Shown: in pieces, positions 6,999 through 14,921 of the stretch
Layout of the letters: each line of letters begins with the position of its first letter
Position numbering within the stretch: position 1 is the stretch's first letter
NCBI RefSeq assembly: GCF_035189165.1
Contig: NZ_CP045246.1
Span: 248,001-312,000 of the forward strand
DNA from: Arthrobacter sp. JZ12
Lineage (GTDB): Bacteria > Actinomycetota > Actinomycetes > Actinomycetales > Micrococcaceae
Reading direction: 5' to 3'
DNA: 64,000 nt
The notes under the pieces: generated by a model
What the model saw: only the letters and a program-made list of their open reading frames with translations
Databases searched by the model: none
What the model was told of the DNA's origin: nothing
Translations under genes and position numbers: made by a program

Positions 6999-8966
6999 TC
7001 AAGTATCGCGCCTGCCGGCCGCGATCACCTCGGCGATGCGCGGCACGCACGCCTCGTTCTGCAGGCTGGTGGTGTCCCCGAGGGGCGTGCCCTCGTACAG
7101 CTGGGTCAGCAGCCGCCGCATGATCTTGCCGGAGCGCGTTTTGGGCACGTCCGGAACAACGACGACGGCGGCCGGCTTGGCAATCGGCCCGATCTCGCGG
7201 GCCACGTGGGCACGCAACTGCTGTGCCAGTTCCGGGTGGTCCTCACCGCGGACGACGACGAAGGCCGCGATCGCGTGCCCGGTCACCTTGTCTGCCACCG
7301 GGCAGACTCCGGCCTCCACCACCTGCGGGTGCGAGACGAGCGCTGACTCGATCTCGATCGTCGAGAGCCGGTGGCCGGAGACGTTGATGACGTCGTCCAC
7401 GCGGCCCAGGATCCAGGTGTGGCCGTCGTCGTCGTACTTGGCGCCGTCACCGGCAAGGAACCAGCCCTTGTCCGCGAACTTGCGCCAGTAGGAGTCCAGG
7501 TACCGCTGAGGATTCCCCCAGACGGTGCGCGCCATGGCGGGACCGTGGCGGTCCACCACGATAAGGCCCTGCTCGCCGGGCGCGACGGTCTCGCCGTCGT
7601 CGTTCACGATGCGGGTGCTCACGCCGGGCAGAGCGCGGGAAGCGCAGCCGGGCTTGAAGGACGCGTCCGTGGGACGGGGGCTGAGCACGGTGGCGCCGGT
7701 CTCGGACTGCCACCAGGTGTCCACCATGGGGGCGGTGCCGGAGCCGATGTTTTCCCGGAACCAGCGCCAGGCCTCAGGATTGGTCGCTTCTCCCACGGTG
7801 CCGAGGACCTTGATGGAGGAGCGGTCGTAGGACTCGGGGACCCCGTCAGGGAACCAGCCCATGAGCGAGCGGATCAGGGTGGGCGCCGTGTAGTAGCTGG
7901 TCACGCGGTAGCGTTCGATGATTTCGAAGTGCCGGCCCGGGTGGGGAGTGTTCGGTGTGCCCTCGAAGATCACCTGCGTGGCACCGTTGGAGAGCGGTCC
8001 GTAGATTTCGTAGGTGTGGGCGGTGACCCAGGCGAGGTCGGCGGTGCACCAGTGGACGTCGCTCTCGCGGCCGGCCGGATCAGGGTCGCTGAACAGGTAC
8101 TCGAAGCTCCAGGAGGCCTGGGTCAGGTAGCCGCCGGTGGTGTGCACCAGGCCCTTGGGTTTTCCGGTGGTGCCCGAGGTGTACATGATGAACAGCGGCG
8201 TCTCGGCCTCGAACGCCTGCGCCTCGTGGACGGGCGAGGCGGAGCCGACGGCGTCGTGCCACCACACATCGCGACCCTCGGTCCACGCGATGTCGCTGCC
8301 CGTCCGGCGAATCACCAGCACGTGCTCGATGGCGTTGTCCCCGGCGACGGCTGCGTCGGCATTCTCCTTGACCGGTACGGCCGTCCCGCGGCGGTATTGT
8401 CCGTCCGTAGTCACGAGCAGCTTGGCGCCGGTGTCCTCGACGCGGAAACGCAGTGCTTCGGCTGAGAAGCCGCCGAACACCAGGGAGTGCACCGCGCCGA
8501 TCCGGGCGCACGCCAGGGTGATGACCACCGTCTCCACCAGCACGGGGAGGTAGATGACCACCGGGTCGCCCTTGCCGATACCCAGGGCGGTCAGCGCGTT
8601 CGCGGCGCGGGAGACCTCGTCCTGGAGTTCGCGGTAGGTGACGGTGCGGCGGTCGCCGGGCTCGCCCTCGAAGAACAGCGCCGGCTTGTCACCGAGACCC
8701 GCCTCGACGTGACGGTCCACGCAGTTGTAGGCGGCGTTCAGGGTTCCGCCCGCGAACCACTCGATCCGGGGCACGGACAGTTCGCCGTCGGAGCCCGGGC
8801 GTGCCGGCTCGAACGTGTGGGCCGTGTGCCACTCGCTGGTCCAATGCAGCCGACGCGCGGCCTCCTCCCAGAAGGCCACGCGTTCAGCTTCAGTTTCCAG
8901 CCCTTCAGCTCCTGCATCGGGCGCCGTCAACGTGGAGGTGCTCAGGTCCACCGGCGTACCGCCCAT
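6999..8966 (-). CDS. acs: Acetyl-CoA synthetase-like acyl-CoA ligase
   Basis: A roughly 655-residue AMP-forming ligase: carboxylate, ATP and CoA give acyl-CoA. YTSGTTGKPKGLVHT is the adenylate loop, DTWWQSETG the A5 motif, GRVDDVINVSGHRLST the hinge region, and PKTRSGKIMRR near the end carries the catalytic lysine that is usually regulated by acetylation. Length and motifs match acetyl-CoA synthetase. The ATG at 8966 overlaps the permease gene by 25 bases; a GTG five codons later is an alternative. Context is unusual: it lies between a sulfonate-type ABC importer and metY in a SAM-riboswitch operon. It may activate acetate for O-acetylhomoserine supply, or a carboxylated sulfonate released from the imported compound; the sequence does not decide this. 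Confidence 0.88.
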   Translation of the reverse strand: MGGTPVDLSTSTLTAPDAGAEGLETEAERVAFWEEAARRLHWTSEWHTAHTFEPARPGSDGELSVPRIEWFAGGTLNAAYNCVDRHVEAGLGDKPALFFEGEPGDRRTVTYRELQDEVSRAANALTALGIGKGDPVVIYLPVLVETVVITLACARIGAVHSLVFGGFSAEALRFRVEDTGAKLLVTTDGQYRRGTAVPVKENADAAVAGDNAIEHVLVIRRTGSDIAWTEGRDVWWHDAVGSASPVHEAQAFEAETPLFIMYTSGTTGKPKGLVHTTGGYLTQASWSFEYLFSDPDPAGRESDVHWCTADLAWVTAHTYEIYGPLSNGATQVIFEGTPNTPHPGRHFEIIERYRVTSYYTAPTLIRSLMGWFPDGVPESYDRSSIKVLGTVGEATNPEAWRWFRENIGSGTAPMVDTWWQSETGATVLSPRPTDASFKPGCASRALPGVSTRIVNDDGETVAPGEQGLIVVDRHGPAMARTVWGNPQRYLDSYWRKFADKGWFLAGDGAKYDDDGHTWILGRVDDVINVSGHRLSTIEIESALVSHPQVVEAGVCPVADKVTGHAIAAFVVVRGEDHPELAQQLRAHVAREIGPIAKPAAVVVVPDVPKTRSGKIMRRLLTQLYEGTPLGDTTSLQNEACVPRIAEVIAAGRRDT

Positions 8967-9844
8967 TTCTCCGCCACGCCCAGCAGCGCATCGGTGGTCT
9001 TGCCGATCACCGCGAGCAGGATGATCGCCAGGAAGATCCTGTCCGTACGGCCGTTGTTGGTCGAGTCCGTGAGCAGGAAGCCAAGTCCCAGCGACGACGC
9101 GATCAGTTCCGCGGCCACCAGGAACAGCCACGCCTGGGCAAGCGCCAGGCGAAGTCCCGAGAAGATCGCGGGAACGACGGCGGGCAGCTGCACCGTGGTC
9201 AGCAGCCGGATTCCCTTCAGGCCGAAGGCCCGAGCCGCCTCGATCAGGTTCCGGTCCACGTGCCGCAGCGCCAGGTACAGGGTGGTGAACACGGGGAAGA
9301 ACGCGCCGATGAGAATCAGCGTCACCTTCGAGTCCTCGCCGATCTTCATCCACAGGATGAGCAGCGGAACCCACGCCAGGGACGGAACAGCCCGCAGTGC
9401 GCCGATGGTCGGCGCCAGCAGGACATCGGCCAGGCGGGACAGGCCGAGCAGCGCGCCCAGCGCGAGGCCCAGCGTGGCACCCAGCGCGAAGCCGATGAGC
9501 ACGCGCTGGGTGGAGATGGCGATGTGGATCCCCAGTTCGCCGCGCTCGATGAGCTCACGCGCGGCATTCACGACGTCGCCGGGCGGCGGCAGCTGCACAG
9601 CACTGAACACTCCGACGACGGAGTTCAGCTGCCACGCGACCACGATCAGCGCGGGAACCACCAGCCCGAGCAGCAGCCGCACCGACCGCCGGCCAAGCAG
9701 CCCGACGGAGGCCTCCGTGGGCTGGGCGGGTGCGCCGCCGTCGTCGTTCGCTGTTGTCACCGTGTGCCCGGTAGCTTCAAGGCCTTCCTTGCTGATGGCG
9801 TAGACGCTCTGGCCGGTGTTTCCGGGGTTCCCCATCTGCGTCAT
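8942..9844 (-). CDS. ssuC: Sulfonate/taurine-type ABC transporter permease
   Basis: A 300-residue inner-membrane permease of the SsuC/TauC family with about six helices. The conserved cytoplasmic EAA loop is visible as EAARAFGLKGIRLLTTVQLPAVVPAIFSG in two parts around residues 200-225. An N-terminal hydrophilic stretch of about 45 residues precedes the first helix. The start ATG overlaps the ssuA stop codon (TGATG), and the end overlaps the ligase start, so the genes are tightly coupled. Together with ssuA and ssuB it forms an importer for an organosulfur compound; the actual substrate is not evident, and no sulfonate monooxygenase (ssuD or tauD) lies in the operon. Confidence 0.88.
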   Translation of the reverse strand: MTQMGNPGNTGQSVYAISKEGLEATGHTVTTANDDGGAPAQPTEASVGLLGRRSVRLLLGLVVPALIVVAWQLNSVVGVFSAVQLPPPGDVVNAARELIERGELGIHIAISTQRVLIGFALGATLGLALGALLGLSRLADVLLAPTIGALRAVPSLAWVPLLILWMKIGEDSKVTLILIGAFFPVFTTLYLALRHVDRNLIEAARAFGLKGIRLLTTVQLPAVVPAIFSGLRLALAQAWLFLVAAELIASSLGLGFLLTDSTNNGRTDRIFLAIILLAVIGKTTDALLGVAEKWAVRRWT

Positions 9845-10890
9845 CAGGAGGCCTTGATTGCGTCCGGGTCGGCGTTGGAGATGAACGAGTCATCGAAGAG
9901 GGAGTCGAGTGCCTCGTCGATCTTGTCCTGCGAGGAGACATCGCCGGTCTCGACGAAGGACGGGCCGACCTTCTCGAGGACCTTGCGCTGCGCCTCGCCC
10001 GGCGCGGGGTCGACGTCGAGGTTGGTGCGCTCGATGATGACGGCGTTGGCCAGTTCCACGTCGATGCCGGCGACCTCGGCGAGGATCTGGGCGGTCTCCT
10101 CCGGGTTTTCCTTGGCCCAGGCGCGCGCCTTCTCGTAGGCGTTCACCACGGTCTGGGCGAGCTCGGGGCTCTCCTCCAGGAACTCCTCGTTGGCGTTGAG
10201 GAAACCGTAGGTGTTGAAGTCGATGTTGCGGAAGAAGAGCTCGGCGCCCTCCTGCTCGGCGGAAGCCATGATCGGGTCCAGGCCCGCCCAGGCGTCGACC
10301 GAACCGTTGTTCAGGGCGGCCCAGCCGTCAGCGTGCTGCAGGTTCTGCACGGTGACCTCGGAGGGGTCGATGCCTGCCGACTCGAGCGACTGCACCAGGA
10401 AGAAGTAGGGGTCGGTGCCCTTGGTCGCCGCGATGGACTTGCCACGCAGGTCCTCAAGGCTCTCGATGCCGGTGCCCTCGACGGTGACCATCGCGGACCA
10501 CTCGGGCTGGGAGTAGATGTCGATCGTCTTGATCGGCGAGCCGTTGGAACGGGCGAGGAGCGCAGCGGAACCTGCGGTGGATCCGACGTCGACGGCGCCG
10601 GCGCGGAGGGCCTCGTTGGCCTTGTTGGAGCCCGCGGACTGAACCCAGTTGACGGTGACGCCCTCGTCCTCGAGCTCGGCTTCCAGCCAGCCCTGATCCT
10701 TGATGACCAGGCTGAGCGGGTTGTAGGTGGCGAAGTCGATGTTGAGCTCGGTCGCCGTGGTGCCGGATGCCTCGGTGGTGGAGGCTGCGTTCTCGCCTGC
10801 GAGGCAGCCGGTGAGGGCAAGGGTGCCGGTGGCGGCAACTGCTGCCGAGAGGACGGCGCGGCGGGTGAAGGACAAGCGTGTGCTGTTCAT
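9844..10890 (-). CDS. ssuA: Sulfonate-type ABC substrate-binding lipoprotein
   Basis: A 348-residue lipoprotein. The signal has twin arginines (SFTRRAVLSA) and a lipobox, LTGC, near residue 29, so it may be Tat-exported and is lipid-anchored. The mature part fits the SsuA/NMT1-like fold: FATYNPLSLVIKDQGWLE at the start, RAGAVDVGSTAGSAALLA in the middle, and DAWAGLDPIMASAEQEGA where family members close over the ligand. The ATG is preceded by AGGAAG. It lies between the ATPase gene upstream and the permease gene downstream, in the SAM-riboswitch transcript. It delivers a sulfonate-like compound to SsuC. Confidence 0.87.
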   Translation of the reverse strand: MNSTRLSFTRRAVLSAAVAATGTLALTGCLAGENAASTTEASGTTATELNIDFATYNPLSLVIKDQGWLEAELEDEGVTVNWVQSAGSNKANEALRAGAVDVGSTAGSAALLARSNGSPIKTIDIYSQPEWSAMVTVEGTGIESLEDLRGKSIAATKGTDPYFFLVQSLESAGIDPSEVTVQNLQHADGWAALNNGSVDAWAGLDPIMASAEQEGAELFFRNIDFNTYGFLNANEEFLEESPELAQTVVNAYEKARAWAKENPEETAQILAEVAGIDVELANAVIIERTNLDVDPAPGEAQRKVLEKVGPSFVETGDVSSQDKIDEALDSLFDDSFISNADPDAIKAS

Positions 10891-10985
10891 TTCTTCCTTT
10901 AGGTGGTGCGGCAGCCATCGTGCGGACGGGCACGACGGCGGAACGGGGGTGAAATTCTTGGGTGGCTGTGAAAGCCGGAAGCGGC

Positions 10986-11821
10986 CTAGTGGCCGGGAAC
11001 ACCGAGTTCGGTGAGGAGCGAGCTGCGCATTCGGCCCAGCTCGGCGGAGTTGCGGTCGCGGGGGCGGTCCCCGGGAACCGTGAGCACTTCGGCGATGGAG
11101 GCGCCGGGGCGGGTGGGATCGCTGGATTTGGCGAGCACAATGATGCGGTCGGCAAGTTGGAGGGCTTCGTCGACATCGTGTGTCACGAGCAGGACCGTGG
11201 TGGGCTGTGCCCGGTGGATGTCCAGCAGGAGGTCCTGCATCTTCAGGCGGGTCAGGGCGTCGAGGGCGCCGAACGGCTCGTCGAGCAGGAGCACCTTGGG
11301 GTTGCGGGCGAGCGCCCGGGCCAGCGACGCCCGCTGCGCCATGCCGCCTGAGACTTCGCGCGGCCGGTGCTCGGAGAAGTCGGAGAGTTCCACCAGCCCG
11401 AGGAGTTCGCTGACCTTTGCCTTGCCCTCGGCGGCGCCGGTTCCCTTGGGGAGGCCGATTGCCACGTTGGCGCGCAGCGAAAGCCAGGGGAGCAGGCGGG
11501 GTTCCTGAAAGGCGACGGCGCAGCGGTCGTCGATGCCGTTGACCGCGGTCCCGTCGATGAGGACGGCACCGCTGGTGGGGGCGTCGAGACCCGCAGCAGC
11601 GCGAAGCAACGTGGACTTGCCGCAGCCGCTGGCGCCGACAATCGCCAGTACCTCACCTGCGCGCACGTCGAGGTTGATGTCGCGTAGGACAACGTGTTCG
11701 CCGCTGCCCGTGCCGAAGGAACGGGTCAGGGAGGAGAAGGCCAGGGCAGTGCCTGCTTGGTGGCGACGCCGGACTGGATTTTGGCGGCGGCCTGCTGCTG
11801 GGCGCTGAGGACAGTACTCAT
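10986..11821 (-). CDS. ssuB: Sulfonate-type ABC ATPase with apparent N-terminal frameshift
   Basis: ATPase subunit of the importer. All catalytic motifs are intact: Walker A GASGCGKST, Q-loop FQEPRLLPW, signature VSGGMAQRA, Walker B LLLDEPFGALD and switch LLVTHDVDEA. The natural start is the ATG at 11821: GGAG lies eight bases upstream, and the SAM riboswitch ends there. Read from that ATG, however, the frame gives MSTVLSAQQQAAAK and about 15 further residues, then stops. The ATPase frame is one base out of phase and has no good start of its own. Adding one G near 11744-11750 would join them as KQALALAFSSLTRSFG. Either a real 1-bp deletion or a sequencing error; a weak internal start is the alternative. 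Confidence 0.8.
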
Positions 11822-11827
11822 TTAGAT

Positions 11828-11928
11828 CACTCCATCGCTCCTGGCAGTAGCACCCGTTCCCCTGCGATGCAGGTAAGGGTTGCTGCGGCGTCAACGATCC
11901 AGGTCTCTCGGCCGCTCGGGATGGTGAG
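11828..11928 (-). promoter_or_regulatory. SAM riboswitch (S-box / SAM-I/IV type)
   Basis: Leader of the sulfur operon. On the transcribed strand the conserved core reads CCGAGCGGCCGAGAGACC, then GACGCCGCAGCAACC, then a variable hairpin, then GGGTGCTACTGCC. These are the hallmark blocks of the S-adenosylmethionine-binding S-box clan as found in actinobacteria. Stem P1 pairs CTCACCATC (11920-11928) with GATGGAGTG (11828-11836). The GGAG in the 3' strand of P1 is the ribosome site for the ATG at 11821, so ligand binding should hide it and block translation. I cannot separate the SAM-I and SAM-IV subclasses by eye. Confidence 0.85.
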
Positions 11929-12143
11929 CTTCTACTAAACGACTTTGTGACCGTCCGTTGCAACATGTGTCGTAACAAAGCGACCAGCGCGCTGAAGAAG
12001 TGTTAATGCATCGGTGACGGAAATCACGGTCGGTGAACGGCCGGTGAACAGAACTTAAGAGAGTCCTCATCTGCTTCTCACGGGCTTCTCCTTCCTGCTT
12101 GGTTGTGTGGAACCCGGGAACAATCAATCGAAAGGAATGTCCC
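11929..12143. other. Divergent intergenic region without a gene
   Basis: Spacer between the riboswitch-led operon (minus) and the P-loop gene (plus). Together with the riboswitch the gene-free stretch is 322 bases. It must hold two divergent promoters. The P-loop gene has GAAAGGA eight bases before its ATG. I see no further structured element or small gene with a credible ribosome site. Confidence 0.5.
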
Positions 12144-13265
12144 ATGGGTCTCATCACTGAAGCAGCAGAACTCAATGTCAGCACGGCAGTTAATGTCAGC
12201 ACGGTCTCCGAACGGCTTATCGCCCTCGATCCCGCACGCCTGAAGCGGGCCAAGAAGGCCTACACAACGCGGCACTTCGCGGCGGCGGTCGAGGCCGAGC
12301 CGAACGGCTACTTCCTGCGCCAGGGGGTGCCGGCGGTCGGTGACCTGGTGCTCGCAGAGGTCGTTGAACTCGGCTCACATACCAAGCTGGAGGGCCCGCA
12401 CTCCCGGCGCCAGTCGATGTTCGTCGGCGACGAGATCGTGGTGACCTACGGCAACCGGTACGCGCCGGACCAGTTCCTGGCAGAGGTGCCCGGGGACCTG
12501 CGTCAGTGCAACCTCGTTGCTGCCGGGGGTGTTGCCGGTGCCGTCCTTGAGCAGCACGCGGCGATGAAACCCGCGACCGTTATCCAGCCGATTGGGCTCG
12601 TGTCCACCCGCGACAGGGTACTGAACCTCCGGGACCTCGTGCCGAACGAGGACGCGCCGTCGGGCGGCACCGGGTCGCCGAAGGTGATCGCAGTGCCTGG
12701 AACCTCAATGAATTCGGGCAAATCCACCACCGTCGGCTGCCTGGTCAACGGTCTTGCCGGTTCCGGTCTGACGGTCGCCGCAGGCAAGGCCACCGGTACG
12801 GGCTCGGGCAACGATCCCCGGCTCTTCACCGACGCCGGTGCCTCCCACGTTCTGGACTTCACCGACTTCGGCTACCCCACAACCTTCCGCCTGGACTATG
12901 ACGCGATCCGCACGCTCCTGACCCGGCTGATCGGCAGGCTCAGCCGTCCCGACGTCGATGTGGTGGTGGTCGAAATCGCCGACGGCGTCCTCCAGCCCGA
13001 GACTGCGCGGCTGCTTTCGGATCCGGTGTTCCACGCCTCGGTCGACGAGGTGGTCTTCTCAGCCGCTGACGCGCTCGGAGCTACCGCAGGAATCCAGGTG
13101 CTGCAGCAGCACGGCGTGAAGGTGGCAGCGGTGTCCGGCCTGGTGACCGCTTCCCCGTTGGCTGCCCGCGAGGCCAGTGCGGTCTTGGACGTGCCGGTGA
13201 TCAACACACGCGACCTGTCCCGGCCCGACATCGCGCACGGGCTCTTCGCCGGGCAGGACGACTAG
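12144..13265 (+). CDS. P-loop NTP-binding protein, DUF1611/MobB-like
   Basis: A 373-residue cytoplasmic protein. The C-terminal half begins with PGTSMNSGKSTTVG (residues 185-198), a Walker A loop of the BioD/MobB/DUF1611 type, followed by DVDVVVVEIADGVLQPE, a plausible Walker B and acidic switch. The N-terminal half (about 1-180) has no recognised fold. Some DUF1611-type proteins (DgcN) are reported as D-glutamate N-acetyltransferases, but the neighbouring racemase DgcA is missing here. The ATG is chosen for the GAAAGGA before it; an upstream GTG lacks one. It is followed nine bases later by a degenerate ABC exporter, so the two are probably one functional unit. Role unknown. Confidence 0.6.
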   Translation: MGLITEAAELNVSTAVNVSTVSERLIALDPARLKRAKKAYTTRHFAAAVEAEPNGYFLRQGVPAVGDLVLAEVVELGSHTKLEGPHSRRQSMFVGDEIVVTYGNRYAPDQFLAEVPGDLRQCNLVAAGGVAGAVLEQHAAMKPATVIQPIGLVSTRDRVLNLRDLVPNEDAPSGGTGSPKVIAVPGTSMNSGKSTTVGCLVNGLAGSGLTVAAGKATGTGSGNDPRLFTDAGASHVLDFTDFGYPTTFRLDYDAIRTLLTRLIGRLSRPDVDVVVVEIADGVLQPETARLLSDPVFHASVDEVVFSAADALGATAGIQVLQQHGVKVAAVSGLVTASPLAAREASAVLDVPVINTRDLSRPDIAHGLFAGQDD

Positions 13266-13274
13266 GGGCCTTCG

Positions 13275-14921
13275 GTGGGTTCTGCACGGGTTGGTCTTCC
13301 ACGCCTGTTCGACGGCGACCGCGGGCGCGTCCTGGTGCTGCTGGTTGCAGCGGGCCTGGGGCTTGCCTGCCTTGCCGGTGGAACTGCCGTCCTGATGACC
13401 GTACTGCTGGGTGGTGATGTTCATCCGGTGGGGGTGGCACTTGCTGGAGGTGGGCTGGTGGCCGCGGCGGCCGGCGTCGGCTTCCTTCGCTCCGCCGAGC
13501 GGGTGCTGGCCGAGCGTCTTGGCCAGAGCTACATCCAGCAGATCCGCTTGGGACTGCTCGACTCCGCGCTGGCCTCCGATCGCCCGCCGGCGCCCGGCAT
13601 CACCATCGCGCGCGCAACGAACGACCTGACGAGTGTGCGCAACTGGATCGCGCTCGGCATTGCACCGATGATGTCCGGCATTCCGCTGATCCTCGGTTCG
13701 GTGTGCGCGCTCATGGTGCTGCACCCGGTCCTGGGGGCGGCCGCTGCGGTTCCGCTCCTACTCCTGACCGGTGCCCTGATGCTGATGGCCCGGACTGCGT
13801 TTGCCCGGGCGCGGGTGGTGCGCAGGAAGCGGGGCCGGCTGGCATCGCTCCTGGCCGACACGATCGCCGCCGCCCCCTCCGTCCGTGTGGCAGGCGGGCG
13901 CCGGCGCGAGGTGCGGCGCATCGAAAAGGCGGGGTCCGCCGTCGTCGATGCTTCCGTTCACCGGGCGGAAGTCGCCGGCTGGATCCGGGGTGCCGCCGCG
14001 GCAGCCGGAGCGCTGACGGTCGCCGCTGTCGGCCTTGTAGGTCTCTGGCAGCAGCTTCCCGCGGCAACAGTGGCGGGAGCGCTCACGATCGTCGGACTGC
14101 TGGCCACGCCGGTAGCGGACATGGGGCGCGCGGTCGAGTACCGCCAGAACTTCAGGGCGGCCCGCCGCATCCTGGCTCCGGCGCTCGCAGAAACCGGAAC
14201 GACGGCGGCGGGTGCGGTGCGGAGGCAGCCGCCCGTGAGCGCGCCCCCCAAAGGGACGGGTGTCGTCTCGATCGCGTCCGGAAGTGGGGACGACGTCGTC
14301 GTCGGGCTTCCGCTGACGGCGCGGCCAGGCGAAGTGGTGGAGGTCCGCTCAACGGACCCGGCCAGAGTCGATGCGCTCTTCAGCCGGATTGTCGGCCTGA
14401 GCGATCCGGGTGCCCTGCAGGTGTTCGTCGACGGGGTGGAGCTTGGGTCAGCATCGTTCCGGGCGCAGCGGGAGCGCGTGGGCTATGCCGTGGCGGGCAT
14501 GGCCTTGGAACGGGGGACGATCGAGCGTGCGGTGCGCTATCGCCGGCCGGACCTTGACCCCGCTGAGGGGGAGCATGCCTTGGCCCAGGCCGGTCTTGGT
14601 GCCGCGATCGGATCCCTGCCGAAGGCCGAGCGCACCGAGCTGCGGCGGGGCGGGGAGCCTTTGTCGGTATCGGACAAGGCGCGGCTCCTGGTGGCGCGCG
14701 CAGCGCTTGGTGAGCCCGCGCTGCTGGCCCTCAACCGGATCGACGCCGAGCTCGACGACGATGGCCGCGCCATGCTCCGCCGCCTGATCGAGAACTATCC
14801 CGGAGTGGTGCTGGTGTCCTTCGCCCGGCCCGAGGGCCCGCTGCTTCTGCGTGACGGGGTGGGACCGGTGGTGTGGGACCTCGATGAGCTTCCATGTGGC
14901 TTGAGCGGTGAGGGAACCTAA
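13275..14921 (+). CDS. ABC exporter-like protein with degenerate nucleotide-binding domain
   Basis: A 548-residue half-transporter. About residues 15-285 form a six-helix exporter domain, including RATNDLTSVRNWI, a coupling-helix region typical of type I exporters. The C-terminal domain should be an ATPase but lacks every key residue: GEVVEVRSTDPARVD replaces the Walker A region (352-366), LRRGGEPLS replaces the signature (456-464), LLALNRIDAELD replaces Walker B (483-494, no DE), and the switch His is Phe516. The flanking helix LLVARAALGEPALLAL is still recognisable. GTG start with AGGGG upstream. It follows a P-loop protein, which could supply or replace NTP binding; a catalytic partner ABC subunit encoded elsewhere is the other option. 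Its stop overlaps that of the convergent permease gene. Confidence 0.75.
   Translation: MGSARVGLPRLFDGDRGRVLVLLVAAGLGLACLAGGTAVLMTVLLGGDVHPVGVALAGGGLVAAAAGVGFLRSAERVLAERLGQSYIQQIRLGLLDSALASDRPPAPGITIARATNDLTSVRNWIALGIAPMMSGIPLILGSVCALMVLHPVLGAAAAVPLLLLTGALMLMARTAFARARVVRRKRGRLASLLADTIAAAPSVRVAGGRRREVRRIEKAGSAVVDASVHRAEVAGWIRGAAAAAGALTVAAVGLVGLWQQLPAATVAGALTIVGLLATPVADMGRAVEYRQNFRAARRILAPALAETGTTAAGAVRRQPPVSAPPKGTGVVSIASGSGDDVVVGLPLTARPGEVVEVRSTDPARVDALFSRIVGLSDPGALQVFVDGVELGSASFRAQRERVGYAVAGMALERGTIERAVRYRRPDLDPAEGEHALAQAGLGAAIGSLPKAERTELRRGGEPLSVSDKARLLVARAALGEPALLALNRIDAELDDDGRAMLRRLIENYPGVVLVSFARPEGPLLLRDGVGPVVWDLDELPCGLSGEGT

Noticed and set aside
5460-7346. 628-codon open frame on the plus strand opposite metY
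   Set aside because: It mirrors metY on the other strand. Long antisense frames arise from third-position G/C bias, and its translation is low-complexity Val/Arg/Gly with no family match.
12144-12290. RiPP leader-like peptide fused at the start of the P-loop protein
   Set aside because: The N-terminal 50 residues are continuous with the domain and there is no modification enzyme nearby.
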